Shown in pieces: positions 35,722 through 45,611 of a DNA stretch of 64,000 nucleotides; position 1 is the first letter of the stretch; each line of letters begins with the position of its first letter. The DNA is from Salticus scenicus (lineage: Eukaryota > Arthropoda > Arachnida > Araneae > Salticidae). A model generated the notes under the pieces. The model saw only the letters and a list, made by a program, of their open reading frames with translations. It did not search any database and was not told the DNA's origin. The position numbers were made by a program, and so were the translations under genes. The stretch is from NCBI GenBank assembly GCA_963930645.1, contig OZ005652.1:264199356-264263355 (forward strand), written 5' to 3'.

Positions 35722-36748
35722 TACACTTGTGTTCAAAATTTAAGCAACAACCTGTTTTTTCGTTTTCTTCTTTTGCGCATAATTTTTAAACAAATACACA
35801 TATGACTGGATGGCATGTTCGTTGTCATATCATTAACCGAATTTTATCTAACTTTAACATAAGTAATAATTTTTAAGCTAATATATATTCATTTTTTCTC
35901 AAAAATAAGATTTGGAAAAAATGAAAAATTTCAACATTTTTAGAAAAGAAAACATAATAAAAAATGGTCATAAGGATGCATTACAGATAGTTGAAGATGC
36001 ACATGCATCCATGTGTTAGATTAAAACCGGATCATTTTACCTGATTTCACCTTCCTGTTTCTTCTTTTTTCTTTTTTTCGCATGTGAAAATCTTTTTATA
36101 AAATATACATACAAACAGGAAAATTGGATAAGATGCTCATTGTAGTATTTATTTATCGATATATTTATTATTCTGGTGATGGTCATTATTTCCAAATTAT
36201 TATTTATATATATTTTTAAAAAGTATATTATAAAAGTAAAAGAAAAGTTAATACAGATAGAAAAATTGAGATTTAGAGTAACATTTCAAGGCATGTGCGT
36301 CTTTATCTATCAGTAATACATCCTTAACACAACTTTTCATTAAGTTTTCTTTTCTAAAATTGTTGAAATTTTTCCTTTTTTCCAAAGCATACTTTGGAAA
36401 AAAAAAATAAAATAAATAAAGGATAATTATTACCAAAACTAAATGCAAAACTGGTGTACAAACGATAAATAGACAATAAGACTTCTTCACACACCATAAG
36501 TTTAAAGCCAGCACAACCGGTTTCAAAAGGACGTAGCCTTCCTTCATCAGGTGCAAAAAACTTGTCTATTTAGGATAATTATTAGTTTAAAAATGATTAC
36601 TCATGCTAAAATTATATAGAATTCGTTTAATGGTATGATAACGAACATGCCATCTAAATTTTATGTTCCTATGTTTATTTGTTTAAAAATTATTCGCAAA
36701 AGAAGAAAACGAGAAAGCAAGTTGTTTCTCAAATTTTGAACACCATGC
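35722..36748. mobile_element. About 1.03-kb element with terminal inverted repeats of about 115 bp
   Basis: The left end contains GTGTTCAAAATTTAAG, CGTTTTCTTCTTTTGCGCAT, ATTTTTAAACAAATA and GGCATGTTCGTTGTCATA. The right end, read on the minus strand, has GTGTTCAAAATTTGAG, CGTTTTCTTCTTTTGCGAAT, ATTTTTAAACAAATA and GGCATGTTCGTTATCATA in the same order. The sequence adjoining the left end is TA-rich, as expected for Tc1/mariner-like MITEs. There is no transposase. The right half carries a separate hammerhead-like insert at 36433-36572. Confidence 0.8.
36433..36572 (-). mobile_element. 140-bp insert carrying a hammerhead-like motif, flanked by a 12-bp direct repeat
   Basis: GGATAATTATTA occurs at 36421-36432 and again at 36573-36584, immediately flanking the insert, as expected of a target duplication. 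On the minus strand the insert holds CTGATGA (36544-36550) and GAAAC (36520-36524), with a possible AGGA/TCCT helix II. A GCAC before the core and GTGC after the GAAACCGGTT segment would form a 4-bp helix I. CCTGATGAAGG...GAAACCGGTTGTGC is a phrase I associate with PLE 3' ends. The insert also has an 11-bp inverted repeat TAAATAGACAA (36466-36476) / TTGTCTATTTA (36562-36572). Confidence 0.6.
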
Positions 36749-37019
36749 AGAAGCTGGTAATAAAACCACTTTTTAAAAAACTAGTTGGCATAGACTCTGC
36801 TCTGGTTCCCATCATATTTATGTTCTCATAAATTTCTAGTGTGAGACATATTATTACCATGTTAAAAGAAATGAATTTGACCAAAGCTTGATACAGTAAC
36901 AGAATGAAATCCCAGTCTAATAGGCTATCCACCGTTCACTTCAATATATATATCCAATGGACGATTAACATAGGAAATCTTTAGCTTGGCCTCCACGGAC
37001 GTTGACGTCATCACTTCGC

Positions 37020-37230
37020 TTGCGTACAGTAATAAATCTTAAAAAAAAAAAAATAAGTAGTCAATTTCAGTAAATTGGAATGCATTATGATTTTGCTTAA
37101 AAGTATGTCTTCAAATTAGAGCTGACGTAAATCACATAAAAAATAAAGAAAGAAAGAAAAAAGAAATTAGATCTTAAAAAAAAAAAATAATAATAATTAA
37201 AAAAAAAAAAAAAATTGGAACTGTTCTAAA
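37020..37230. repeat. A-rich simple sequence with a repeat fragment
   Basis: A-runs near 37040, 37176 and 37200 surround a second copy of AATAAGTAGTCAATTTCAG. Nothing coding. Confidence 0.6.
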
Positions 37231-37567
37231 TCCAATTATTTTTTAACTTGCGTATATTTTCAGCAGCGTTAACTTTCGATCTACCACTCATTCACTCAAA
37301 TTTCTACCATGGCTGTTTTCTCTTAGAGTAAAAAATCTGTAGTCGAGAGTATAGTGATGCTACATTATACAAATTACTGTGTATATGATTTTATTTGAGA
37401 TTTCAGAAATTGGCAGATTTAATAACTTTTCGCTTTAGGTATTTTTCAATATAAAAAAATCTGATGTGGGCACCACATGACTTCCTTATACACTTTTAGA
37501 AATATACATAATGTTAAAAAACATTGTCACTGGACCCGAAACAGTTGGCTAAAAATATTTAAAAAAA

Positions 37568-38755
37568 ATGTGCCTTGAGGGGACTCATTTTAAAGTTGTG
37601 TCTTGTGGGGGGGGGGACTCATGTCAAAGTTATGCCTTGGGGGGACTCATGTCAAAGTTGGACCTGGGGGACTCATGTCAAAGTTGTGCCTTGGGGGGAC
37701 TCATGTCAAAGTTGTGCCTTGGGGAGGGGACTCATGTCAAAGTTGCGCCTTGGGGGGACTCATGAAGTTGTGCCTTGGGGGGACTCATGTCAAAGTTGTA
37801 CCTTCGGGGGGGGGACTCATGTCAAAGTTGTGCCTTGGGGGTCTCATGTCAAAGTTGGGCCTGGGGGGGACTCATGTCAAAGTTTTGCCTTGGGGGGACT
37901 CATGTCAAAGTTGTACCTTGGGGGGACTCATGTCAAAGTTGGGCCTTGGGGGGACTCATGTCAAAGTTGTGCCTTGGGGGGACTCATGTCAAAGTTGGGC
38001 CTTGGGGGGGACTCATGTTAAAGTTGTACCTTGGGGGGGACTCATGTCAAAGTTGTGCCTTGGGGGTCTCATGTCAAAGTTGGGCCTGGGGGGGACATGT
38101 CAAAGTTGTGCCTTGGTGGGGACTCATGTAAAAGTTGTGCCTTGGGGGGGACTCATGTCAAAGTTGTGCCTTGCGGGGACTCATGTGCTTTGGGGGGACT
38201 CATGTCAAAGTTGTGCCTTGGGGGGACTCATGTCAAAGTTGTGCCTTGGGGAGGGGACTCATGTCAAAGTTGCGCCTTGGGGGGATTTATGTCAAAGTTG
38301 TGCCTTTGGTGGGACTCATGTCAAAGTTGTACCTTGGGGGGGGGACTCATGTCAAAGTTGTGCCTTGGGGGTCTCATGTCAAAGTTGGGCCTGGGGGGGA
38401 CATGTCAAAGTTGTGCCTTGGGGGGGGGGACTCATGTAAAACTTGTGCCTTGGGGGGACTCATGTCAAAGTTGTGCCTTGGGGGGACTCATGTCAAAGTT
38501 GTGCCTTGGGGAGGGGACTCATATCAAAGTTGCGCCTTGGGGGGACTCATGTCAAAGTTGTGCCTTGGGTGGGACTCATGTCAAAGTTGTACCTTGGGGG
38601 GGACTCATGTCAAAGTTGTGCCTTGGGGGGTCTCATGTCAAAGTTGTGCCTGGGGGGGACTCATGTCAAAGTTGTGCCTGGGGGGGATTCATGTCAAAGT
38701 TGGGCCTTGGGGGGGACTCATATCATAGTTGTGCCTTGGGGGTACTCATTTCAAT
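37568..38755 (+). repeat. 29-bp minisatellite, about 40 copies
   Basis: The repeat core is GGACTCATGTCAAAGTTG followed by a GCCTTGGGGG segment. Unit length varies mainly by the G run (5 to 11 G) and by occasional small deletions. None of the three forward frames of the unit has a stop and 29 is not a multiple of 3, so long overlapping open frames (up to 278 codons) run through all three frames. Their Gly/Leu/Cys/Ser-rich proteins are products of the repeat, not genes. The same module is inside the satellite at 30048-31085. Confidence 0.95.
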
Positions 38756-38764
38756 GTCATTTTG

Positions 38765-38990
38765 AAAAGATTTTGATGAAATTCTGGCAAAAGCAGAATT
38801 TGGTTTAGGACGGAGGACTATTAGTTTTTTTTTTCTTCCCAATTATAACATCGCTTTCAAATTATTCAATTATATTTTCGATAAATTTTAGATTTCGATA
38901 AATGTCCATCGAAAAATGATTTTGACAAATGTCCAACTATCGAAAACGATAACGCAAAAATCGCTGTCTGAGTCTAATAAGCCCTCAGTC
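38765..38990 (-). mobile_element. GGACTATTAGT MITE copy
   Basis: Begins GATGAAATTCTGGCAAAAGC with AATTTGGTTTAGGACGGAGG and contains ATAACATCGCTTTCAAATT and ATTCAATTATATTTTCGATA. These are the reverse-complement words of the copies at 61850-62920. Its inner end TCTGAGTCTAATAAGCCCTC corresponds to the family end in decayed form. Confidence 0.65.
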
Positions 38991-38997
38991 CTAAAAA

Positions 38998-39330
38998 TGA
39001 ATTATCACCGTGTTCTGAGCTTTTCTGAAAGTTAGTTAAAAACTTATGCAAGATTTTTACTGGTAACGCTGCCGAAGACAGCAGGGACCCTTAACAGTTG
39101 GCTAAAAGTATTAAAAAATTGCATTTTCACCGTGTTCTGATCTAGTCTGAAAGTTTCAAATGTCTAGCTAGTCGTGAAGTTAGTTAAATAAATTTTCTGT
39201 TGAATCACATAAACGCTGCTGAGGGCAGCAGCAGGTATCGGAAACACTTTGCTAAAAATATTGAAAAAATGCATTGTCAACGTGTTTTGAGCTTTTCTGA
39301 AAGTTTCAAATGCCTAGCTAGTCGGGAAGT
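38998..39330 (+). repeat. Degenerate tandem repeat of about 165 bp
   Basis: Two to three diverged copies carry CACCGTGTTCTGAGC, TTTCTGAAAGTTTCAAATG, CTAGCTAGTCGGGAAG, TTAGTTAAA and GCTGCCGAAGACAGCAG. Single fragments occur at 8590-8740 and 37530-37565 (CCCGAAACAGTTGGCTAAAA). Confidence 0.65.
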
Positions 39331-39804
39331 CAGTTAAATTGCATGATTTCTCCAAACCGTTTTTGAGTTATTACCGTTTTTTGATACATTATGGCCAAAA
39401 CCTATGTATTTTTGGTCACTATGAACCTAATTTTTCTAAATATCTCCAAAACGGAAAATCATACAAAGTCCAAAAAGGGAGGTGCACAACTAGATGTTAT
39501 AACATACCTATGTACCAATTTTCAACTTTCTACGACCAACCGTTTTTGAGTTATGCGACATACGGACACACACACAGACACACATACATACAGACGTCAC
39601 GAAAAATCGTGTAAAGTCGCTTATATCTCTAAAACGAGAGCTCGTGTTAAGACGACACTTGCAGGTGTACAACTAGACATCATGACAGTCACACGTATAA
39701 ATTGGCAACATTCAGCGATCATTCGTTTTCGAGCAATGTGAAATACAAAATCCATTTCGCAAATCGGGATCACTATACTTCCTTATACTTTGTATAAGGA
39801 AGTA
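39331..39804 (+). mobile_element. LINE-like 3' tail ending in a palindrome
   Basis: Two copies of a module with CCGTTTTTGAGTTAT and an AGGTGCACAACTAGATG-type segment surround a GGACACACACACAGACACAC stretch. The block ends in a near-palindrome: TACTTCCTTATAC (39776-39788), TTT, then GTATAAGGAAGTA (39792-39804). I know such tails from abundant non-LTR elements in arachnid genomes; the clade is not certain. No coding sequence is attached. Confidence 0.55.
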
Positions 39805-40600
39805 AAAATACGTGTATAAAATGGAAAAATACATAAAAAATAAAAGTATTTTTAAATACTTTCATGACATCGTAAGAAAATAATTTTTGTATTCTGCACA
39901 TCTGGCTAATCATACCTTTCGAATGGTACCAATTTAACCCTCTACTCCCATAATTAATACGTTAAATGTGTACCACAAATTTCATGCTTGACAATTAATA
40001 TATGGATAATAATAAAAATAATAATAAAACGTTTGTAACTTCAGTCTTAATTTAGATAAAATAAACAACGAAATAAAATTACATTTAGTTGAATCGAATG
40101 TATATCAATCAGAATATTGCTCATGAATTTTCTTTTATTTGACTACTTTATTAAGAGAATGTTAGAAATCTTAAACAAAATTTAACTAGTATGTTGCAAC
40201 CACCACAAAATATTCCTCTATATATTTTTATATAACAGCGTCACTTGCTGTTTAACATGTACAAAAATTTAACCACAGCCCCACGATAAAATTTTACGTA
40301 TGGATATTGCTGCAAATTTAATAAATACATGCTGAGATGTAGCCGTAGCACTTAAATCATTATTGCCTTTTTATTTATTTATTTATTTTTATTTATTTTT
40401 GAAACAAATGAAATATTTAATAAAATTATGTTCATTATACTTAACTGTTGATTAACTATTGATCTTTCATTTTTATTCAACCTAATAAATTGTAATTATA
40501 ATTATAATGATTATAGAAGTAAAATAGTTAGTTTTTTAGTCAAATATCGAGAGTGAACTTCATAATAAAATACAAACACAAATAGAACAAATAATGAGAG
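39805..40600. other. No gene; dispersed repeat fragment at about 40190-40350
   Basis: ACATGTACAAAAATTTAACC, TTACGTATGGATATTGCTGC and ATGCTGAGATGTAGCCGTA at 40190-40350 match the order seen at 52690-52800 in diverged form. The remainder is AT-rich with TTTA runs. Confidence 0.5.
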
Positions 40601-40860
40601 GCTACTCAATACAATTTCATGTCGTGAATGACAATCCCTTGCAGTGATTTCTCCTAATGAGAGATAACGATTGATTCAATTGACGACGCTTCTAAGCTAA
40701 ATGGTCGTCATATTTTAAGCAGGATAATAACACTGAGAAAGCATTCCCGTAAGATTATTTTCCTTGTAGTCTCTCATTAAGATACCAGTAAAAAATAATA
40801 AAAGTTTTACACAAGCTGAAATACAACAATACTAATTTACCAATTACAGGTGACCGTAAA
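40600..40860. other. Unique, less AT-rich block
   Basis: A non-repetitive stretch (GCTACTCAATACAATTTC, CAATTGACGACGCTTC, GGTCGTCATATTTTAAGC and so on) with no frame. It stands out from the repeats around it and could be regulatory sequence; this is a guess from composition. Confidence 0.3.
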
Positions 40861-41000
40861 ACATGTTTCATTCATGAGTTTTTCATTCATAAAGTTATAC
40901 ATTTCATTTCATAGGGTAATTTTTAAATTGATGTTTTCCTCTAACGAAAGAGAATAGAAATCGAAGCTCATTTTAAAAGAAAGCATAATTTGACGTGGTG

Positions 41001-41006
<6 letters not shown>

Positions 41007-41039
<33 letters not shown>
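41007..41039. repeat. Poly-A run
   Basis: About 33 A residues. Confidence 0.95.
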
Positions 41040-41042
<3 letters not shown>

Positions 41043-41459
41043 ATCTATCAATTTGATAGAGAATAACAAACTATACTGTTTTATAAATAAACGCTGAAGA
41101 CTGTAGATAAATATATATAAATATTGTTTTTTATATAAAGAAAATGTTATAACATTTTTCTCCTTATTACATTTTTTTTACTAGCGGGTTTGCAAGAAAA
41201 ATCAATGCAATAGAAAATTAACACATCATGAATTATCTCATCTCCCTAGATCACCATAAATTTAAATTTTTCTACACTTCTGTAAAAAGAAGATAGGCAC
41301 AAAACACAAAATTTTTATTTGGTATCACAATTAATTTTAAAATTTTATATATGATATTTCTGTTGTTGTAAAAATGAATTTTTTTGTTTAATTAATTTAG
41401 GAACATGTTGATAAATAAGTATTCATGAACATATTGTTAAAATAAGTTTTTTTTTTTTT

Positions 41460-41825
41460 TGTAAGGGCGAAGGACTATTAGTTTCAATTCGGATTTTTTG
41501 TAGATTAGTTTTGTGTAACATCAAAATAAATTAAAAATATCTGTTCTTTCGGTACCAAATGAAAGGGCCGATTTTTCTGAATCCAGGGGTGCAAACAGTT
41601 TTTCGACACGACAATTAGATTTTTTGAAATTAAATAAAGCATAAAATGGAGGAGACAACACTTCATTTTAATTCGTTTCAGTCATTTTAAAAAGTACGTG
41701 GTTTTACGGTCAAAAAATGTGATAAAAAAACATAATTAAAATAAAAAATAAAAAATAAAAAATAAAAATAAAAATTTTACAGACTGAAATTAATAGTCCT
41801 CCATACTAAACCAAATTCTGTTAGA
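41460..41825. mobile_element. GGACTATTAGT MITE copy
   Basis: The left end GCGAAGGACTATTAGTTTC and the right end (reverse complement TATGGAGGACTATTAATTTC) are inverted. Inside is GGTACCAAATGAAAGGGCCG with TTTTTCTGAATCCAGGGGTG and AACAGTTTTTCGACACGACA, the same words as in the RTE-like block at 24590-24830. Confidence 0.6.
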
Positions 41826-41829
41826 ATTA

Positions 41830-42385
41830 TTATTATTAATAATATTATTATTTATTATTATTATTATTTTTTTTTTTTTTTTGTGATGACATTTTTTTTT
41901 AGTAAAATAATTCATACTGAGTTAAAAGTATTTGATTCATAAATGACAATTAAAATGGAAATGAATGGCAAATGTTAAGAAATTTAATCAAAAATGTTTT
42001 TTAAAGAAATAATTTAAACGATACTAGAAAATTTTTTCATCGTTAATGAAATTCAGACATAAAAACATAACTTCATAATTCTTCTTTTTTATTGATTATA
42101 TCATAATATTTAATAGAATAAAAAATATTTAAATATGTTTTCCCATTTTAAGAATCGTCTTTGAAAACATTAAATATTTTATTAAGTTTTGTGTTTTGTT
42201 GCAAAAAAATTAGGAAAAAAAATCTATACGTATTAGAATGCTATCTTGTAATATTAAATTTATTATATTCAAATTCACGAAAGAAAAAAGTTACTTTCGA
42301 TAATAGTAATTTGCGTTCTTTCATGCATATAATTTTCAAAACACATTAAATAACATTAATAAAATTTATTTATATATTTCATTAT
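41830..42385. other. No feature beyond simple repeats
   Basis: ATT repeats at 41828-41865, a T run at 41866-41882, and AT-rich sequence. Confidence 0.5.
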
Positions 42386-42386
42386 A

Positions 42387-42900
42387 CACTACCTTCCTAT
42401 ACGTTATTGGACACTGTCAGTTTCAGACTTTTTTCTCAAATATATAGAAAAACTGCTGACGAATTATTCTAAAGCTTTGAGCATATAAAGAACACATTAT
42501 ACCTCATACATTTCAGCAAAGTTTTACTCCGAAAGCAACAGTAATGCTTGTAATGCGTTCATGCTGTAGCATGTGATTATAAGGCTTCTTCTTATTATCT
42601 GTATTAATTTATATAAGACTGACGAATATATTTATAGAGATATAATTTTAAAAAATGCTTTTTTTATTATCATAACAGAAAAAGAATTAAACCAATACAA
42701 TGCCATTGTTGGAAACATGACAATATTAGACACAACATACTGCAATCAAATTTTTAAAGCATTAAATATCTAATGGAAGACGATCATTTTTGCTAGATAA
42801 TTTTTAACTACGCATGCGCAACCTTTCACGAAATTTTATTCGCATAATTTAATAGAACAAACTATAGAGCTCAGTGTTTACTGAGCAAGTACAGTCCAGA
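42387..42900 (+). mobile_element. Single arm of the foldback family seen at 27014-28373
   Basis: TA then CACTACCTTCCTATACG and TTGGACACTGTCAG match the foldback end. Further in, ATTTATAGAGATATAA, ACAACATACTGCAATCA, TTAAATATCTAATGGAAGA and CTACGCATGCGCAAC follow in the same order as in 27014-27480. The opposite arm is missing. Confidence 0.65.
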
Positions 42901-43265
42901 GATGTAATAAAACAGGTGAGTTGTGTTATATATATTACATATAACTTATAGAAAATTACCAAAATGAACTATTAGAGAATTATCAAACTCGATATAACCA
43001 GTGAGCAGATAAAAAAAAGATCAAAATAAGACAAAACCAATATATATATACAGGGTCCGTCAAAAGCCGAACACCCTATTCCTATCTCGAAAATGTGTCG
43101 GAATTTTGAAAAATGGTCAAACACATGTTCAATGAATTGAGGGGAGTTCTTTTAGTGAAAAACTTGAAAGAGCAACTTTAAAATTTCAAATGGGAAGGTG
43201 TGTCCCGTGTTACATCCCTGGAAACGTCTCTTGAAGACAATTGAATTTGATATAAATAGTTTTGT

Positions 43266-43285
43266 CCTGCAATAATTATTGCAGG
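43266..43285. repeat. 20-bp perfect palindrome
   Basis: CCTGCAATAATTATTGCAGG equals its own reverse complement. It sits between the transposon end and the PLE. Confidence 0.95.
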
Positions 43286-43339
43286 AGATACATGAGTATA
43301 AAATCCACCCACATTTTAAAACTCCGGAAAAAAAAAGAA

Positions 43340-44341
43340 AAAAAAAACGAAAAGATTTCTAATCTCCTTTTATATTGCGACATTTGTATGCACTATTTTG
43401 AAGAAAAACTCTTCGGTGTATATAAATTTCCTCACTGGTTTAGGTATGTGGATGACACTTTCGTTCTTGTCTCCCCTGATGTCGATTTGTCCAATTTACT
43501 TTCTTTGGTCAATTCGATTGACCCATGCATTCAATTCACATTTGAGGTTGAACAGGATTGCTCTTTGCCTTTCCTTGACGTTCTTGTGATTAAAGAAAAG
43601 GATTGTTTCTCAACTACTGTTTTTAGAAAACCATTCTCAGACTCTTTGCCGCCGCATGCTCTCTCTAACCACGCCCCTCAACAAAAAATGTCTGCTTTTT
43701 ACACTTATATTTATCGTGCCTTATACATTTGTTCTGATCCGTCTAATCTTTCGAAAGAAATTAATTATTTGAAATCTCTTGCTCTCTCTCGTGGTTATAA
43801 CCCGTCTATTATCGATAAAGCTCTATATAAATTTAAGAATCCTAAACGTTCTGCTCCCAAATTAAACGATCACAGTCTCATCCCAGTTGTTTTACCTTTT
43901 TATTCTTCACTCTCTTTTAAAATCTGCAAAATTCTTTCACCGTTTGGTTTCAAAGTCATTTACAAACCCGTCAATAAAATTAAATTATCTTCTCTTAAGG
44001 ATCCCATTCCCACCGAAAACCGTTCTGGAATTTATTTAATTCCGTGTTCGTCCTGCAACTTAGGTTATATTGGTCAAACTAGGAGGCGTTTGAAATACAG
44101 AATAAATGAGCACCGTCGGAATGTTCGTAATGAAGAGATTACCAAATCTTCTATTGCTTCCCACTGCTGGTCTCAAGGTCATCGTTTTGATTTTTCCAAA
44201 ACTAACATTATTTCATTTCCTGTCTGTTCCTCCCATTTGGATATTCATGAAGCATTTTACATAGTTAAAAATTCGAAAAATCTTGTTAATGATATTTCTT
44301 CCACTCCATTCTTCTCTGATGCTTGGAAATTACTCACGTAA
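43340..44341 (+). pseudogene. Penelope-like retroelement ORF: RT C-terminus plus GIY-YIG endonuclease, 5' truncated
   Basis: The open frame runs from an in-frame ATG at 43262 to TAA at 44339-44341 (359 codons), but the first 33 or so residues come from the flanking transposon and an A-rich junction. PLE similarity starts near residue 34. What remains of the reverse transcriptase begins just upstream of the catalytic box YVDD (residues 62-65) and continues through LPFLDV, VFRKP and the thumb; all earlier RT motifs are lost. The GIY-YIG endonuclease has GIY at 256-258 and YIG at 269-271. The likely catalytic Arg is near 274-280 and the Glu at 330. CPxxC-like Cys 262/265 with His 301/307 fit the zinc-binding set seen in PLE endonucleases. 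PLEs insert by target-primed reverse transcription and are often 5' truncated. The frame is intact but cannot be functional without the RT fingers and palm. Confidence 0.9.
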
Positions 44342-44759
44342 CTTAGATTTTCGTTTAATTTTGATATCTTTAGATTGTTATATGGTTAATCTCACTCATT
44401 TATTTATTTTCTTGTTTTTTTTTTTTTTTTTTTTTTTTTGTACAATTCTATTCACACCAGTTGTCATGTTTACTTTCTACCTTATAAAGTTTTTCTTCTC
44501 ATTTTAAACGATTTTGTGCGTTGCCGCTTTGACTGCAGCACTCGTGCTTACTTTATTCGCCTGATGAAGGGTCGTGTGTTTTTTCGACCCGAAACAATTG
44601 TTGCAAGTTTATTGCATTTTATGGTGTTTATTCAAAGTTTGTCAGTAATATTTTTTACAACGCCAGTTTTGTGGTGCTTTTATTTTAAATATAAGATTAA
44701 TGTTTCTTCACTTTCACAGATTAAGTTGTAATTTAATATTTTAAAAGGTACTAAAAGAG

Positions 44760-44762
<3 letters not shown>
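44342..44762 (+). ncRNA. PLE 3' region with a hammerhead-like motif (44553-44612)
   Basis: The core CTGATGA (44561-44567) is followed by one unpaired A and a perfect 6-bp helix II, GGGTCG (44569-44574) and CGACCC (44585-44590), then GAAAC (44591-44595). AATT closes a minimal helix III, and GTT (44600-44602) gives a possible cleavage site after the last T. Helix I is weak (GC/GC, then a mismatch, with GTGC near 44545 and GCAT near 44621 as a possible outer stem). Hammerheads with tiny helix III are established components of PLE terminal repeats. The extra A before helix II and weak helix I make activity doubtful. A 25-base T run lies at about 44415-44440. Confidence 0.6.
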
Positions 44763-44791
<29 letters not shown>

Positions 44792-44792
44792 G
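44763..44792. repeat. Poly-T run at the PLE/transposon junction
   Basis: About 28 T residues, followed by GTACAATTTGTAC and the host transposon. Confidence 0.9.
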
Positions 44793-44843
44793 TACAATTT
44801 GTACTTCAAAACTTATATTTGTTTAAACTACTTTTCAGTCAAC

Positions 44844-45400
44844 ATGGTGCAATTAGATAAGGAAAAAACTGAAATAGTTTTCTTATTTGGAGAATTTCAA
44901 AGAAGTTTTAACGTAACTGCCAAGGGGTTTAATGAGATATATCCAGATCGTTCAACAGATTACACATATGTGCATGATTAATTAAAAATTTTAAAGAGAC
45001 TTTTATTTTAAGGGACAAAACGAGAAATGGGAGATCAGAGTAGTGGACAAAAATACAGATATTGATGTTGTGGCTCATATTCGTACCGACCCTCAGCAAT
45101 CTGTAGGATAAATGTATAAGGCAACTAATGACCCGCTTACAACAATAGGACAAATACTAAAAAAATATGAAAAATCACTTTCATTCTTATAAAATGCAAT
45201 TCATACAAGTATGGTCACTGGATGATCCGGACAGAAGGCTTGAATTCTGTGAATAAATAGGTGACGACATCTCCAAGCATCCTCAGTTGTTTAGGCACAT
45301 TTGCTTTAATGAAGAATCTTTTTTTTTTCTTCGCAGAACATTCGATTCTGGTGTAGGACTTAAATGCACACTTATTTAAGAAGAGCAAAACCCCTTATAT
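44844..45400 (+). pseudogene. Decayed mariner-type transposase of the host transposon
   Basis: The frame opens MVQLDKEKTEIVFLFGEF at 44844 and reaches a stop after 45 codons. The next frames continue with a stretch like KETFILRDKTRNGR, then DVVAHIRTDPQQSVG, then SYKMQFIQVWSLDDPDRRLE and HICFNEESFFFL. This order (an N-terminal helix-turn-helix, a linker, then the first catalytic block) is that of a large arthropod family of IS630/Tc1/mariner transposases. There are at least three frameshifts or stops, the first catalytic Asp appears as Asn (FNEE), and the C-terminal half is gone before the right end. The PLE inserted upstream of its start codon. Confidence 0.7.
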
Positions 45401-45404
45401 ATAT

Positions 45405-45437
<33 letters not shown>
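45405..45437. repeat. Poly-A run
   Basis: About 31 A residues between the transposase relic and the right inverted end. Confidence 0.9.
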
Positions 45438-45611
45438 GTTTATGCAGGAACCTTTGGAGATATCATCCTTGGATCGGTAGCCATAGTCCCTGCCCTCACT
45501 TCACCCGGGAACAAACTTTTTTCATCAAGAGTTCCCTCTCGAATTCATTGAACACGTGTTGCGCCATTTCCGAGATAGATAGGAGGTGTGTGACTTTTGG
45601 TGGACTCTGTA

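Larger units (their letters stand above)
43051..45609. mobile_element. DNA transposon with long inverted ends, split by a Penelope-like element
   Basis: The left end CAGGGTCCGTCAAAAGCC and the right end (reverse complement CAGAGTCCACCAAAAGTC) are inverted. Similarity continues for about 150 bp (CACGTGTTCAATGAATT against ACATGTTCAATGAATT, then a GGGAACTCTT / GGGAGTTCTT segment). TA flanks both ends (43049-43050 and 45610-45611). Inside lies a decayed transposase (44844-45400) in plus orientation. A PLE (about 43340-44760) sits between the left end and that gene. Family: IS630/Tc1/mariner superfamily from the transposase. Confidence 0.8.

Noticed and set aside
37568..38808. Open frames of 118 to 278 codons with Gly/Leu/Cys/Ser-rich repeats
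   Set aside because: They arise from a 29-bp minisatellite that has no stop in any forward frame; all three frames are open at once.
43262..43340. ATG at 43262 as a true start of the Penelope protein
   Set aside because: The first 30 or so residues come from the flanking transposon and an A-rich junction; PLE similarity begins later and the RT lacks its first half.
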